This document shows positions 24,901 through 34,369 of a DNA stretch of 64,000 bases, piece by piece. The translations under genes were made by a program, and so were the position numbers. The notes beneath the pieces are model-generated. The model did not search any database, had not been told where the DNA came from, and saw nothing but the letters and a program-made list of their open reading frames with translations. Origin of the DNA: Camellia lanceoleosa (Eukaryota > Streptophyta > Magnoliopsida > Ericales > Theaceae); assembly GCA_025200525.1 (NCBI GenBank), contig CM045759.1, positions 1,984,001 through 2,048,000 of the forward strand, written 5' to 3'. Numbering within the stretch: position 1 is the stretch's first letter; the number at the start of each line of letters is the position of its first letter.

Positions 24901-27541
24901 GTGTTTGGAAAACCCTAAGCTCTCATATTATTTCCACTACTCGGAAGAGAGAGAGAGAGAGAGAGAAGTCGTAGCCAAGGGAAGGGATAGCTTTGGGTGT
25001 GTTGTAGCCGTGTGTGGCTATCTAGGAGGTAGGCATCTAGTTTTCTTTCTCCTTTCCCTTGTTCTTCATCTTTTATTCCATTTTTCCGTAACTATCAATT
25101 CTTGCTCATTGCTTGACTAAATAGGTATTTGAGAGGTGGATTCCTTATACTATTTTATTGATGATTGCATGTGGTAAATGAGTGCACTTTAGCTTGGAGA
25201 TGCTTTGTTTATTATCCCTTTTAGTAACTTTTGTGTTAGTAATAACGTGTAGTTTTTCACACTTTGTTCAGGGCACTAGTTGGACTTTCATATTCTTCAC
25301 AAGGATTGTATTGTTCCCTTGTTAGGTGAGTAGTTGCATACTACGTATTTTAATAATGTTCCCTTAACCTAATCTATTTGAAAAGTGAACTATCATTTCG
25401 TGACTAAACTTTCTTGGTAAATTTATTATTATATCACTGGAACTAAGACATGCTTGAAATAGTAAATTATCTTGTTTTATGAAATTGAATCATTCTGATT
25501 ATATGAGGACCATATGTGAAAAGTCCAACAAACTTATTCCATTGTGTGTGGTGACTCTAACCACTAGAGAATAGATCCAGGTTAGGCTGTGATGACTCAA
25601 GTACTCAACAATTGTAACTAATAGATTTGGGTTAGGTTGGGTGACCTTCAATTAGATTGTCTTTAGAGAAAAGATCCAACATGTCATCCCGAGAATGACT
25701 CTTTGTTCAATGTTGAATCCATAGGGCTTTGTTGCTTTGAGAACTTTGTGGCACTTGTTAGTTGTTATTCTTTGGTACCCAGATTATGAATAAGATTAGG
25801 CAATTGCTATTTTAAGTGGAGACATGTACTTGTTATGCTTTTTCTAAGACACTAAGGTTTTGATTTTGAACTGTGGAACCCAATTCTTTGAACAGAATAT
25901 TTTTATCAAAATTGTGTATGAAACTAGTTCCTGTCCTATACTTTTTATTTTGGAATTGAAACTTGTGTCAATTGACTTAGTTATTTAACATTTTCAAATG
26001 AGAGGACTTAGAATTGGACTCATGGCTTGGCAGGGACTCTATTGCATGGACTTCTAGGACATTTTTTTACCTAGTTATGTCAATCATTGTGCATATACAT
26101 TTTGGTTTGAGTATTATATAGAATTGTTTTATTGCGTGGTTTATTTGAGTCCACTTGGTATAATTCTCGAGTTGGTTAGGGCTAGTTCTGCCCATTTATT
26201 ATTTTGACTTGTCATTGGAATGAGTATTGGTTTGTTTATGACATTAGGCTATAATTGCATTATTTAGTGTATGATTATGGATTCTTGTTTAGGCATACGT
26301 GTGCCTTGGGCTAAGGCTTATGGCCCACGGCCTGTCATACCTTAGATTTGGGGTGTGACAAAACTTACAAGGGAACATAACACATCCTACCAGAGACACT
26401 AATGAAGACATCACCAGGAAAGAAGAAATCTAGAAGCAATATGTATAGATGAATTATGGCACCTCCTAAGCTCCTTCCAGGATTGAACTAGCACCATACT
26501 GGCTGATTCCAACATGTCATTCAATTGAGTTTCTTCTCCAGCTTTAATGAACTTATTATGACATAAATCCCTTAGAACAGAAGAGGCAATTGATGTTGCT
26601 TCCTCATACATGCAGGAAACAAGGTAGCTGCAAACAAAAACAACAATAAATAAATAGATTACCGATACTGAACAATTAAAACCCATTTTTCATTATTACT
26701 ACTATATAAGTACGTATTATCATCACAAATCTACCTAATAGTGTAAATGAACAAGAGGGATCATCGGTATGCTAGATAATTATTTATCTCATAAAGTCAT
26801 AAACATATAGACACAACACATATATGAGGAATGGGTATCATAGAATTAATCTTCCCAAAATTATATAAGCATGTTTGTTTGTTTTCCTAGAAAAACTTTG
26901 GAACAATTTTGAACTACTATGTAAATAACCTATTTTCTCCATTCACATTACAATATATGTATGCATTACTCTGTGTGTGTGTGTGTGCGTGTGTGTGTGT
27001 GAGCGCACGTGTTTGGGTTGTTATTGTAATATTAATGGCTTATTGCTTTCAGATAAACAAAAACACTTGAAATTCAAGAAATTTAATGCAAATTTAGAAC
27101 AATTTTGGTAATCAACAAGACTAAGAATGTGGGTATATTTCCGTTTTTAATTGAATTAAGATATTAGTAACCAAAGGGCACTTCAGAAAACTAAATGGTT
27201 ACTGAAATGGTTATTTATTAATACTCCTGCTCCAGGAAGCAACCCACGTCATACAAAGCAATAACCTAGGCTTCAATTGATGTGCATAAGAGTAAACATC
27301 CAAAACAGAGTAAACACATTCAACTACCCCGATTGCAAGAGAAAAATAAATTGCAAATTTTGAATCTCAAATATGATTATGATCATTTCATATTTGGGAT
27401 TGGGAAATCTTTTTTTTAAAAAAGAGAGAAATCATGGAATTATCAGCAGAAATAACCCCAAAAAAATCAGGAAACTGACCTTTCAGAACGCTCGATTTCT
27501 TCCCAGATTGCATGGTTAGAAGCAGAGATGGAGATGGCCAT
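13310..27541 (-). CDS. APEM9: APEM9/DAYU-like peroxisomal membrane protein (six exons)
   Basis: In plants APEM9 sits in the peroxisome membrane and recruits the PEX6-PEX1 AAA-ATPase needed to recycle the import receptor PEX5. It does the job of yeast Pex15 and animal PEX26. Six minus-strand exons join in frame with GT-AG borders: 27480-27541, 26463-26627, 22925-23002, 18185-18470, 14833-15188, 13310-13439. They give 1077 nt and 358 residues, close to the roughly 330 residues I recall for Arabidopsis. Recognised landmarks are IWEEIERSESYLV near the N-terminus, ILNELLLLFGSVTDIPVQVF at about 80-98, EFLEEFLSKW, AICWVEKATLPEEKRQ before an RRLHSLYS stretch, one hydrophobic segment at about 294-307, and FSYQVNPLAAVQS near the C-terminus. 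Phase is preserved at all five junctions and I see no stop or frameshift. The introns hold several transposons. The gene symbol rests on remembered family similarity. Confidence 0.82.
14833..15188 (-). CDS. APEM9: APEM9 exon 5, with transmembrane segment
   Basis: The exon starts GACCTTTTGAGG after a TTGTAG acceptor and ends at a GTAAGT donor. It begins with DLLRRLHSLYS, continues through a polar, low-complexity linker, and reaches a hydrophobic helix (VLGCFMILLYYVL) followed by a basic QRK stretch. That pattern fits a single membrane anchor near the C-terminus. Confidence 0.85.
15456..16152. mobile_element. hAT-like non-autonomous element in APEM9 intron 4
   Basis: The termini are CTATGATGCACAGAC on the left and, as reverse complement, CTATGAAGCACGGAC on the right. 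The flanking 8-bp sequences CCTAGTAT and CCCGGTAT agree at 6 of 8 positions, as expected for an old hAT target duplication. Inside are (GA)n and (CT)n arrays at about 15690-15880 and 15940-15972 that are mutually complementary. The overlapping long frames here are microsatellite artefacts. Confidence 0.65.
18185..18470 (-). CDS. APEM9: APEM9 exon 4
   Basis: The acceptor is TTTTCAG before GGTGTGTTTTC and the donor is GTAAAA after AAGCGACAG. It encodes VCFQISEGP, EFLEEFLSKW and WVEKATLPEEKRQ. It ends on a codon boundary. Confidence 0.87.
18758..20727 (+). mobile_element. Solo LTR with ACACA target duplication, APEM9 intron 3
   Basis: The block begins TGTAATGACCCGG and ends TTTGGGGTGTGACA, with the 5-bp direct repeat ACACA on both sides (18753-18757 and 20728-20732). 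At 1970 bp with no internal gag or pol, it is a solo LTR left by recombination. The ends match those of the LTRs at 24345-26360 and 32213-34364. It holds GCTCGAGC palindromes near 19580-19680. Confidence 0.9.
20923..21571. mobile_element. Tourist/PIF-Harbinger-like MITE, APEM9 intron 3
   Basis: Terminal inverted repeats CACTATGTTTGG and CACTATATTTGG are flanked by TAA on both sides, the classical three-base target of this superfamily. A direct duplication of about 167 bp (21131-21297 and 21310-21476) lies inside. Purine-rich AGAAAAGAAAAG motifs continue the inverted repeat inward. Confidence 0.75.
21131..21476. repeat. Direct duplication inside the MITE (period 179)
   Basis: The two copies beginning CCAAAAGCCCTTGAGG are almost identical over about 167 bp, with a short spacer ending TTGTTTGGA. 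Confidence 0.9.
21914..22620. mobile_element. Mutator-type MITE with ~95-bp terminal inverted repeats
   Basis: The left end GGGCAAAATCCTCTTT and the reverse complement of the right end (GGGCAAAAATTCTCTTT) begin an inverted repeat that continues through a CTGACATTTAAATA motif. The 9-bp flanks TAGTTTTAT and TATTTTTAT differ at one base, a Mutator-length target duplication. The interior has CCACC-rich DNA with no conserved product. Confidence 0.75.
22925..23002 (-). CDS. APEM9: APEM9 exon 3
   Basis: This 78-bp exon encodes TQDILNELLLLFGSVTDIPV and the residues after it. The acceptor is GGCAG and the donor is GTATCT. The phase matches both neighbours exactly, so an alternative frame at 23447-23641 is not needed. 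Confidence 0.82.
24345..26360 (+). mobile_element. Solo LTR in APEM9 intron 2
   Basis: It starts TGTGAGAACCCGA and ends ATTTGGGGTGTGACA. The 5-bp flanks GAACT and AAACT match at four bases. Ends and size (2016 bp) make it a relative of the LTR at 18758-20727. It carries a nested 263-bp MITE and AAATA/AAAAG microsatellites at about 24815-24885. No retrotransposon coding sequence is present. Confidence 0.8.
24467..24729. mobile_element. 263-bp Mutator-type MITE with exact 9-bp target duplication
   Basis: It is nearly all terminal inverted repeat (GGGTAAATTACAAACACC and its complement GTGTTTGTAATTTGCCC). The flanks are TTTTAATTA at 24458-24466 and 24730-24738, exact. It is nested in the solo LTR, so it is the younger insertion. 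Confidence 0.92.
26463..26627 (-). CDS. APEM9: APEM9 exon 2
   Basis: The acceptor is ...TTTGCAG before CTACCTTG, and the donor is GTGCCA after CTTAGGAG. It encodes YLVSCMYEEATSIASSVL through SWKELR, a helical, TPR-like stretch. It enters and leaves after the second base of a codon. Confidence 0.85.
26972..27002. repeat. (GT)n microsatellite in APEM9 intron 1
   Basis: An interrupted GT/GTGC run of about 30 bp. Confidence 0.85.
27480..27541 (-). CDS. APEM9: APEM9 exon 1 (start codon)
   Basis: ATG at 27539-27541 opens a frame through IWEEIERSE and ends after two bases of a codon at a GTCAGT donor. A (GA)n leader lies just upstream on the coding strand. I chose this ATG because it opens the conserved N-terminus. 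Confidence 0.8.
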
Positions 27542-27553
27542 CTCTGCACAATT

Positions 27554-27571
27554 CTCTCTCTCTCTCTCTCT
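27554..27571 (-). promoter_or_regulatory. (GA)n tract in APEM9 5' leader
   Basis: A CT run on the plus strand, GA on the coding strand, starts about 13 bp upstream of the ATG. CT/GA tracts near start codons are common in plant 5' leaders. No TATA box was identified with confidence. Confidence 0.35.
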
Positions 27572-27575
27572 GCAA

Positions 27576-28440
27576 TTCAATATGTTCAAAAAAGAGTTAG
27601 CACAGAGGAGCAGATTAGGGGTGGAAGAATGGATTTTATTTTAATTCTAACACAACTCCCTAATGGAAAATGAAGATCTAGCAAATTGATAGAGACAGGA
27701 GGTGGAAGCAAGGTCACCAACACAAATATTGATAAATCTTCGTTTTCTGGTAGGGATTTCTTTGCTCTATATAATTTGGGTTTCTTGAATGTATATGTGG
27801 TAATTTTTGTACAAAAATGGATTTTATTTTGAGAAAAATGCATCTTAGGGAGTTGTGTTAGAATTAAAAACCCCAAAAAGTGTTATTTATCAACAACAAC
27901 AAAAAAACAAAACAAAACATAAGTGTTATATTTATGAGATTTGATAAATTTTGATACACACATTACAATGCTTGACATGAGATTGAGAAATTAGTGAACA
28001 GTAAATTGGGGCTTTTATTTGTCTAACAATAAAAAGTGTATACTTTATCATGTTAGATAATTTTATGAAGGGTTGTGTGATTATTAAAGTTTGGAAAAAA
28101 AAATACCCACCCCAAAAAAAGTTTGGAAAAAAATTAGCTATTTGAATAGCTTGAAATTAAATGTGAATAGATTCGAGAGATGAAAACCTTTAGACTAGAT
28201 TTGGTATTTTTTGTTTAATTTTGGGATATGTTATGGCTACTAATTTTATTGATATAATTAGTTGGAAAACTCTGCAATACATATGGTATGCAATGCTTAC
28301 ATATATTTGTCGTATCAATTATATTATGTAATTTTAGGGTTTATATTATGTATATATGTAGTTTTAGTACATAAATTATTTTCAAGGTAACCTGTTTAGC
28401 AGGTTATCAAAAAGATCACCAATATTAAACTAACAAATTA
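27576..28440. other. Upstream flank of APEM9, no other gene seen
   Basis: This should include the APEM9 promoter. ATTTTG-containing motifs at 27620-27860 are partly repeated in direct and inverted form (an ACACAACTCCCTAA stretch and its complement TTAGGGAGTTGTGTTAGAAT), which suggests a small inverted-repeat element of about 220 bp. Confidence 0.4.
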
Positions 28441-29497
28441 TACTAGTTATGGCGTAATAGAACTACAAAATTTCATAACTAATCTATAAAAATACATAAT
28501 ACTACCATAAATATGTGTAAAAAAAAAAAAAAAAAAACCATTAAATTATGTAACGGATCATTCAGTGTTGTAATGAACTATACTTTAGCATAACTTGTGT
28601 TTTTTAACTCAAAAAATCACTACATAAGGTGTAATAGAACTACAAAATTGAGTAATGAATCCCCAAAAATACGTAATGCTACCATTAATATGCGTAAAAG
28701 TTATAAAAATTAGAAAAAACCATTAAAGTATGTAGCAGATCATTAAGTGTCGTAACTCACTATAACCATAAATAATGAACTACACTTTGGCATAACTTGT
28801 TTGTTTTAACTCAAAAAATCACCAGTTATGGCATAATAGAATCACAAAATTACGTAACGAATCCACAAAAATATGTAACGCTACCATTAATATTCGTAGA
28901 AGTTCAAAAAATTAGAAAAAAAATTAAAGTACGTAGCGGATCATTAAGTGTCGTAACTCACCATAACCATAAATAATGAACTATACTTTGAAATAACTTG
29001 TGCATTTTATATCAAAAAATACTAATTATGGCATAATAGAACTATAAAATTGCATAACGAATCCACAAAAATACGTAACGTTATCGTTAATATGCATAAA
29101 AATTTTAAAAATTAGAAAAAAACCATAAGTACGTAGCAGATCAGTAAGTGTCATAACTCACCATAACCATAAATAATGAACTACACTTTGAAATAACTTG
29201 GACATTTTATATCAAAAAAACCACTAGGAATGGCATAATAGAACTACAAAATTACGTAACGAATTCACAAAAATACGTAACGCTACCATTAATATACATA
29301 AAAGTTTAAAAAATTAGAAAAAAACCATTAAAGTACATAGCGGATCATTAAGTGTCGTAACTCACCATAATCATAAATAATGAACTATATTTTGAAACAA
29401 CTTATGCATTTTTATATCAAAAAAACACTAGTTATGGCATAATAGAACTACAAAATTGCGTAACGAATCCAAAAAACTACGTAACGCTACCATCCCT
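28440..29497. repeat. Satellite-like tandem array, ~200-bp unit
   Basis: Units that begin GGCATAATAGAACTACAAAA occur at 28451, 28628, 28830, 29030, 29232 and 29436, with periods of 177, 202, 200, 202 and 204 bp. Each unit carries CGTAACGAATCC, CGTAACGCTACC, GTAGCGGATCATTAAGTG and AACTCACCATAACC boxes. There is no ORF across it. Confidence 0.9.
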
Positions 29498-29797
29498 TTC
29501 ACTTAAGTTTTTTCTTACAATAAATCTTAGCCTGTTGTGTTTTGTACATGTTGTAGTCAGGTCATATGCAGGAGTGCTTGATTGTGACATAAAACCTTCT
29601 CTCTTTTTTTGGGCAATCTAGAAAGGGTTCAAACCCCAATACATGGCTCCCAAGGTTCTAAAATACAATTATGGTCCAGTGGTAGATTCCTCTACAGTGC
29701 TAGAGTAATCCTCTACATTATATTGTATGTTGCTCCACTAGCAAATCTGCATCTCTTTTTATGAAATTGGCACTCTTCTTTATGTTTTTAAAATATA

Positions 29798-30699
29798 GGG
29801 TAAATTACACTAACACCCCCTAAGGTTTCTATTTAATACAGATCCCCTCTCACGTTTGAAAAATTACACTTACTCCCCTGTCAAATTAAAATGACATATT
29901 TGCCCCTTAGCCTATATACATATAAAATAATAAAATAATACAGATATTTTGTTCATGTTATTTCAAAAGAAATAACAATCATCTTCTTTGGTTTAACTCA
30001 CGCAAAAATTGAATTTTTTTATGTTTTGTGTTTTTTTAATTTTTACTGAATTTTTTTTTGTAAAATATTTTAAGCACTTTTTTATTATTTAGATACACCT
30101 AATCTAGATATACTTAAAAAGTATAATATTTTGTAATTTTTTTTTTAAATTTACCAAATACAAAAAAATACAAAAATTCAGTAATACTATAATAAATATG
30201 TGAATGACGGTGTTTGGTAATACTGTAATAAATGTAAGTGAATAGACAAGAAAGAAAAATGCTGATGGAAATAAAAATGAAAAATTCAATTCATATATAA
30301 AAATTTATACAAAAAATATCATACAAATATTGTGATAGTGATGTTGTAAATATAAATCATGTTTATGGATGTTTTGTTTTAAAGTAAAAGGTCACTATTA
30401 AGCTATATCATTGTGTCTGAACATTTTATATAAAATTTATGTTTGTATATCATCACTCAATAAGAATATGTTCAGGTCAAATTTAATGATAGAAAGTTGT
30501 AAAATGTAGTCATGATTATAGGAAGAAGAACTGGTAGGAAAATGGCAAAATGGTCATTTAGAAAATTTTAGGGCATAACATCAACAATCCAAGGGGCAAT
30601 TTGCAATAAGATTACAAACCTCAGGAAGAGGAAAGTAATTTTTCAAATGTGAGACAGGGTCTGTATTAAATAGAAACCTCAAGTCAATGTAATTTACCC
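29798..30699. mobile_element. 0.9-kb Mutator-like element with exact 9-bp target duplication
   Basis: The ends GGGTAAATTACACTAACACC and, as reverse complement, GGGTAAATTACATTGAC form inverted repeats of about 75 bp. The flanks TAAAATATA at 29789-29797 and 30700-30708 are identical. The interior is AT-rich and non-coding, so this is a non-autonomous element. A sister copy lies at 49092-49948. Confidence 0.92.
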
Positions 30700-31000
30700 T
30701 AAAATATAAGAACAGAAAGTGAGAATTGCAAAATTTAATCTATGTATCAAATTCAACAATTTATTTTAAATAGTTTATCCATGTTCTTCAAATTAAAATC
30801 TCCTTTTGGTTATTTGTATAGCTAAGAAAAGTAATCTTGAACTTTATGTAATCTGTCTTAACTTATGTTTTGGTTTGGCAGTAAAGTATCCAAAACTTAA
30901 CCATGTCCAATCATAGAATGTCCGGCATAGATATTTTTCTACATATTTGTTAATGTCTTCATGAAATATTATTGACATTGTATTATGAAGTCTAAAAAAA

Positions 31001-31428
31001 GCAAACAAATAAAATAGCACACCCACCAATGCCCTGTTATCAATTAAAAGCAACCAAATAAATTGGCACACTGTCAGTGCCTTGCTATCACTTAAAAGCA
31101 AGCAAATACAAACGAACAAATAAATTGGCACACCTACCAATGCCCTGCTATCAATTAAAAGCAAAAAATAAATTGGCACACTCACCAGTGCCTTGATATC
31201 AATAAAAAGCAACCAAATAAATTGACACACTCGTCAATGCCCTACTATCACTTAAAAGCAAGCAAATACAAACAAACAAATAAATTGACACACCCGACAA
31301 TGCCCTAATAATGCTCTGCTATCAATTAAAAGTAAACAAATAAATTGGCACACCCACCAGTGCCCTGCTATCAATTAAAAGCAATCAAATACATTAGCAC
31401 ACTTGCCAGTGCCGATGCTAGGGTAAAG
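31001..31428. repeat. Minisatellite, eight units of 48-74 bp
   Basis: Units starting GCAANCAAATA begin at 31001, 31050, 31098, 31161, 31209, 31258, 31332 and 31381. Most are 48 or 49 bp; the third and sixth are extended to 63 and 74 bp. The core reads AAATTGGCACACYCACCARTG then CCCTGCTATCA. The minus-strand frame through it is a repeat artefact. Confidence 0.92.
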
Positions 31429-31907
31429 AGAGTTATACCTCTACTTATACGTAAATATGATGAAATTGAGGACCTGTAACAAAAGAAAACAAAACATGAA
31501 CATGGGAGTTAGTAAATAAGACTATGCTTAAGGAAATTTAAGATTATGGGGAGAAAGGGAAGAGTATATGTACAACAAATATCATTTTGCACATATCCTT
31601 CACGTTAACAAACTGCATAACTAATAAAGAAGATGAAACTTGTAATACATTTGTTCAAAGTATCAATACCCATTACGCGAAAACTTAAACGAACGTACCA
31701 AATCCAACCCCTCAACCAATTAAAAACAAATAAATAAAAAGAGCTACCATAGGACAACAATTACAACCAAATATTAGGACCATGTTATGGATAATTCTGC
31801 AAAACCACGTTTTATTTCACCGATTAATTTCCCCCCATTTTTTTCCCTTCCCCCTTTTCTCTTCTATTGATTTGCCCTAGCTATTGTTGCACCTCTGTTA
31901 TCTCTCT

Positions 31908-32045
31908 TTTTTTTTTTTGATCAACAACAAAAACTTTATTAATAAAACAAAAGAGAAAAGAGGATAAGGCATCCTCTTACAATAGGACAATGAGAATACA
32001 AACACCAAAATATCCCGAAACAAGCCGAAACACTAACAAAAGAAG
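31908..32045 (-). mobile_element. LINE 3'-end remnant
   Basis: On the minus strand, GGATGCCTTATCC-type sequence runs into TTATTAATAAAGTTTTTG, then GTTGATC and an A-tract. This is typical of a plant LINE 3' UTR and poly(A) tail. No coding part remains. Confidence 0.5.
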
Positions 32046-32212
32046 CACTGCCGAAATGGCCAAGCTCCTCTCTCTCAAGCTCTCAAGCTCCTCTCTTTCT
32101 CTCTCAAGCTCCTCTCTTTAGCTCAGCTCATTGCATGAAGCACTGCCAAAATGGCCAATTGATAGCCACTCGTCATTCTCCCTTCTCAAGCCCTCTCATT
32201 GGCTTCTCAATC

Positions 32213-33769
32213 TGTAACGCCCCCACAATAATACAATAAATACAACCCAAACGCATATAAATAACAGCATGAATTTGAGTAAATAATCCTTTCATTACAT
32301 AAAGTTAATAATACAAAAGAGTTTAACAGAATTAAATGCCCTATTGGCTTACATATTTCCAAGCCTTGACTTGATTACACAAAAAGGAGACTAACTTATA
32401 TACATTTAGCCCTAGACTTTAGAAAAATATACAATTCAGTTAAAGAAGCTCTTGCTCCCAAAATGTCCCCCCAAGCTATTGCCTTGGTGGAGGTAAGTCA
32501 CCAACACCTGAAAATGTTATTCCCAAATTGGGTGAGCCACAACCCAGTAGAAATCATCTAACACAGTATATGAAATTTAGCAAAGGTATAAGTACAAATG
32601 TATAGACAATGCTTGTGATAAAACTTTTCACAACTTTTTATGTATTCATAAGATATTAATTTCAAGCCTTAACCCACTTACTTTCAATCCACATTTCGTT
32701 TACTTATCTTTCTCAATTCATGAGTCAATTTCATTGTTTCACAACAATCGAATTGAGACTACAACTCAATTATTTTTAATTCACACAACACATATGCACA
32801 AACACTCCAAACTTCAATTTCACGGATATTTCGTCTGCAAGCAGCCGTTAAATGGGACCCATGTAAACGTAAACTATACAAGCACTACAATTGCCATTTT
32901 ACGGATATTTCGTCCACGGGCTAGGCACCCATGTATAATTTCAGGACTTTCGTCCAGGACACTCCGGCCAACTTAATTATAATAGAGTCCATCCCCTTTC
33001 TCCTCCCAAACAAATCATCCATACATATGTAATGTATTTAAACATATAATCAAACATGGAACACATCCCCTTTCCACTCCCAAACAGGCATACATATACA
33101 ATGTATATAAACACGGTCATATTCAATGACAACCATCAAAGATTAGTTTCAATTCACCTAATCGACAAAAAATTACTACAACAGTCAAAGCTATCCTCCA
33201 CCGATAGCCCAATACAGTAATCTTTAGATAGATATTCAATCTCAAACAAATAATTTATTCAAAACTTCGAAAAGAATGAGTTAATACATAACCAATCCCA
33301 CCATTCATATCAACACCCACTCAATTTCACATTTTTAATAAAAATTCCAATTATTTGTACACAATAATAATTTAATCCAATTAGGGCAATTTCCCCCTTT
33401 TTCCCAAATATTAACCAAGTGCCAAAATCATTAAATTAGACATAAAACATTATTTTCAAACCCTACAAGCATTTATTTCACCTTCACCCAAAAACTCTCT
33501 TTCCATATTATACCCAAACCCTAGGTCTGCTTACAACACCCTCAAATCACACCATTGTTACACAAGACACAAGATACAAATAACTAAACTAAATATCATA
33601 TGAAGATGTAAAAAAGATCCCTACCTCAAAGAGAAAAGACGAGCCAAGTAAGAATAAAGCTTCAAAAATGACGAAACCAACTTCCAATCGGATGAGAATG
33701 GAGATCTTGAGAAGCTCCACCTTTTTATCAAAGGGAGTAGGGTGAGAAAATCAAAGGATCTAGGCCAAA

Positions 33770-33802
<33 letters not shown>

Positions 33803-34364
33803 ACCTCAACTTTTAGGGTTTTGGAGAGTTTTAGAGAGAGAAAGATATGAAAAAAGTGATATAAAATGTCACTTTTACGATCTGATATACGCGCAGTCCG
33901 CTCGAGTGGAGAGTTTGACGCTCGCGCGTCAGACACAGTTTTGTTCCGCTCAAGCGCAATATAGACCTACTCAAGCGTAGAATACACACTTCCAGAACTT
34001 TTGCAGATAACAGACAACCCGCTCGAGCGCAATAAATGACGCTCAAGCGTAATAAATGACGCTCGAGCATAATAAATGCCGCTCGAGCATGAAAAACACT
34101 TTCTCAGCATTTTTGCAGACACGCAAAGTACTGAATGTTTGCAAACCCACTCAAGCGCAAGAAAGCCCGCTCGAGGCGGAGACCAAAATTCTGGGCAACA
34201 ACATTCTAGACCAACTAACACCCAACTTGTTCTAAACACGCCCAAGATATTCCAAAACTCAAATTCAAAGAGAAAAAGGAGAAAAAGACCAAAGTAACAA
34301 TATTAAACCACAAGACCCGAGTCCAGAATACAACAAAGGTTGAGTCAAAACCAGAATCACTATA
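32213..34364 (-). mobile_element. Solo LTR with CAATC target duplication
   Basis: On the plus strand it begins TGTAACGCCCCC, the complement of an LTR 3' end of the GGGGCGTTACA kind, and ends CAGAATCACTATA. The complement of that end, TATAGTGATTCTGG, resembles TGTAATGACCCGG of the LTR at 18758. CAATC flanks both sides (32208-32212 and 34365-34369). The first TG appears mutated to TA. Size 2152 bp with no pol sequence. It carries a cluster of GCTCGAGC-like palindromes at about 33890-34190. Confidence 0.78.
33890..34190. repeat. Cluster of about ten GCTCGAGC-type palindromes
   Basis: Variants of CCGCTCGAGCG (such as CGCTCAAGCGT and CCGCTCGAGCAT) recur about every 20-60 bp. The same motif occurs three times at 19580-19680 in the related solo LTR. 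Confidence 0.8.
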
Positions 34365-34369
34365 CAATC

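Noticed and set aside
28440..29497. CRISPR-like or regularly spaced repeat array
   Set aside because: Units are ~200 bp, contiguous and diverged, in plant nuclear DNA; this is a satellite, not repeat-spacer.
30844..31230. 128-codon hydrophobic frame with repeats
   Set aside because: Read-through of the minisatellite; unit lengths are not consistent multiples of three.
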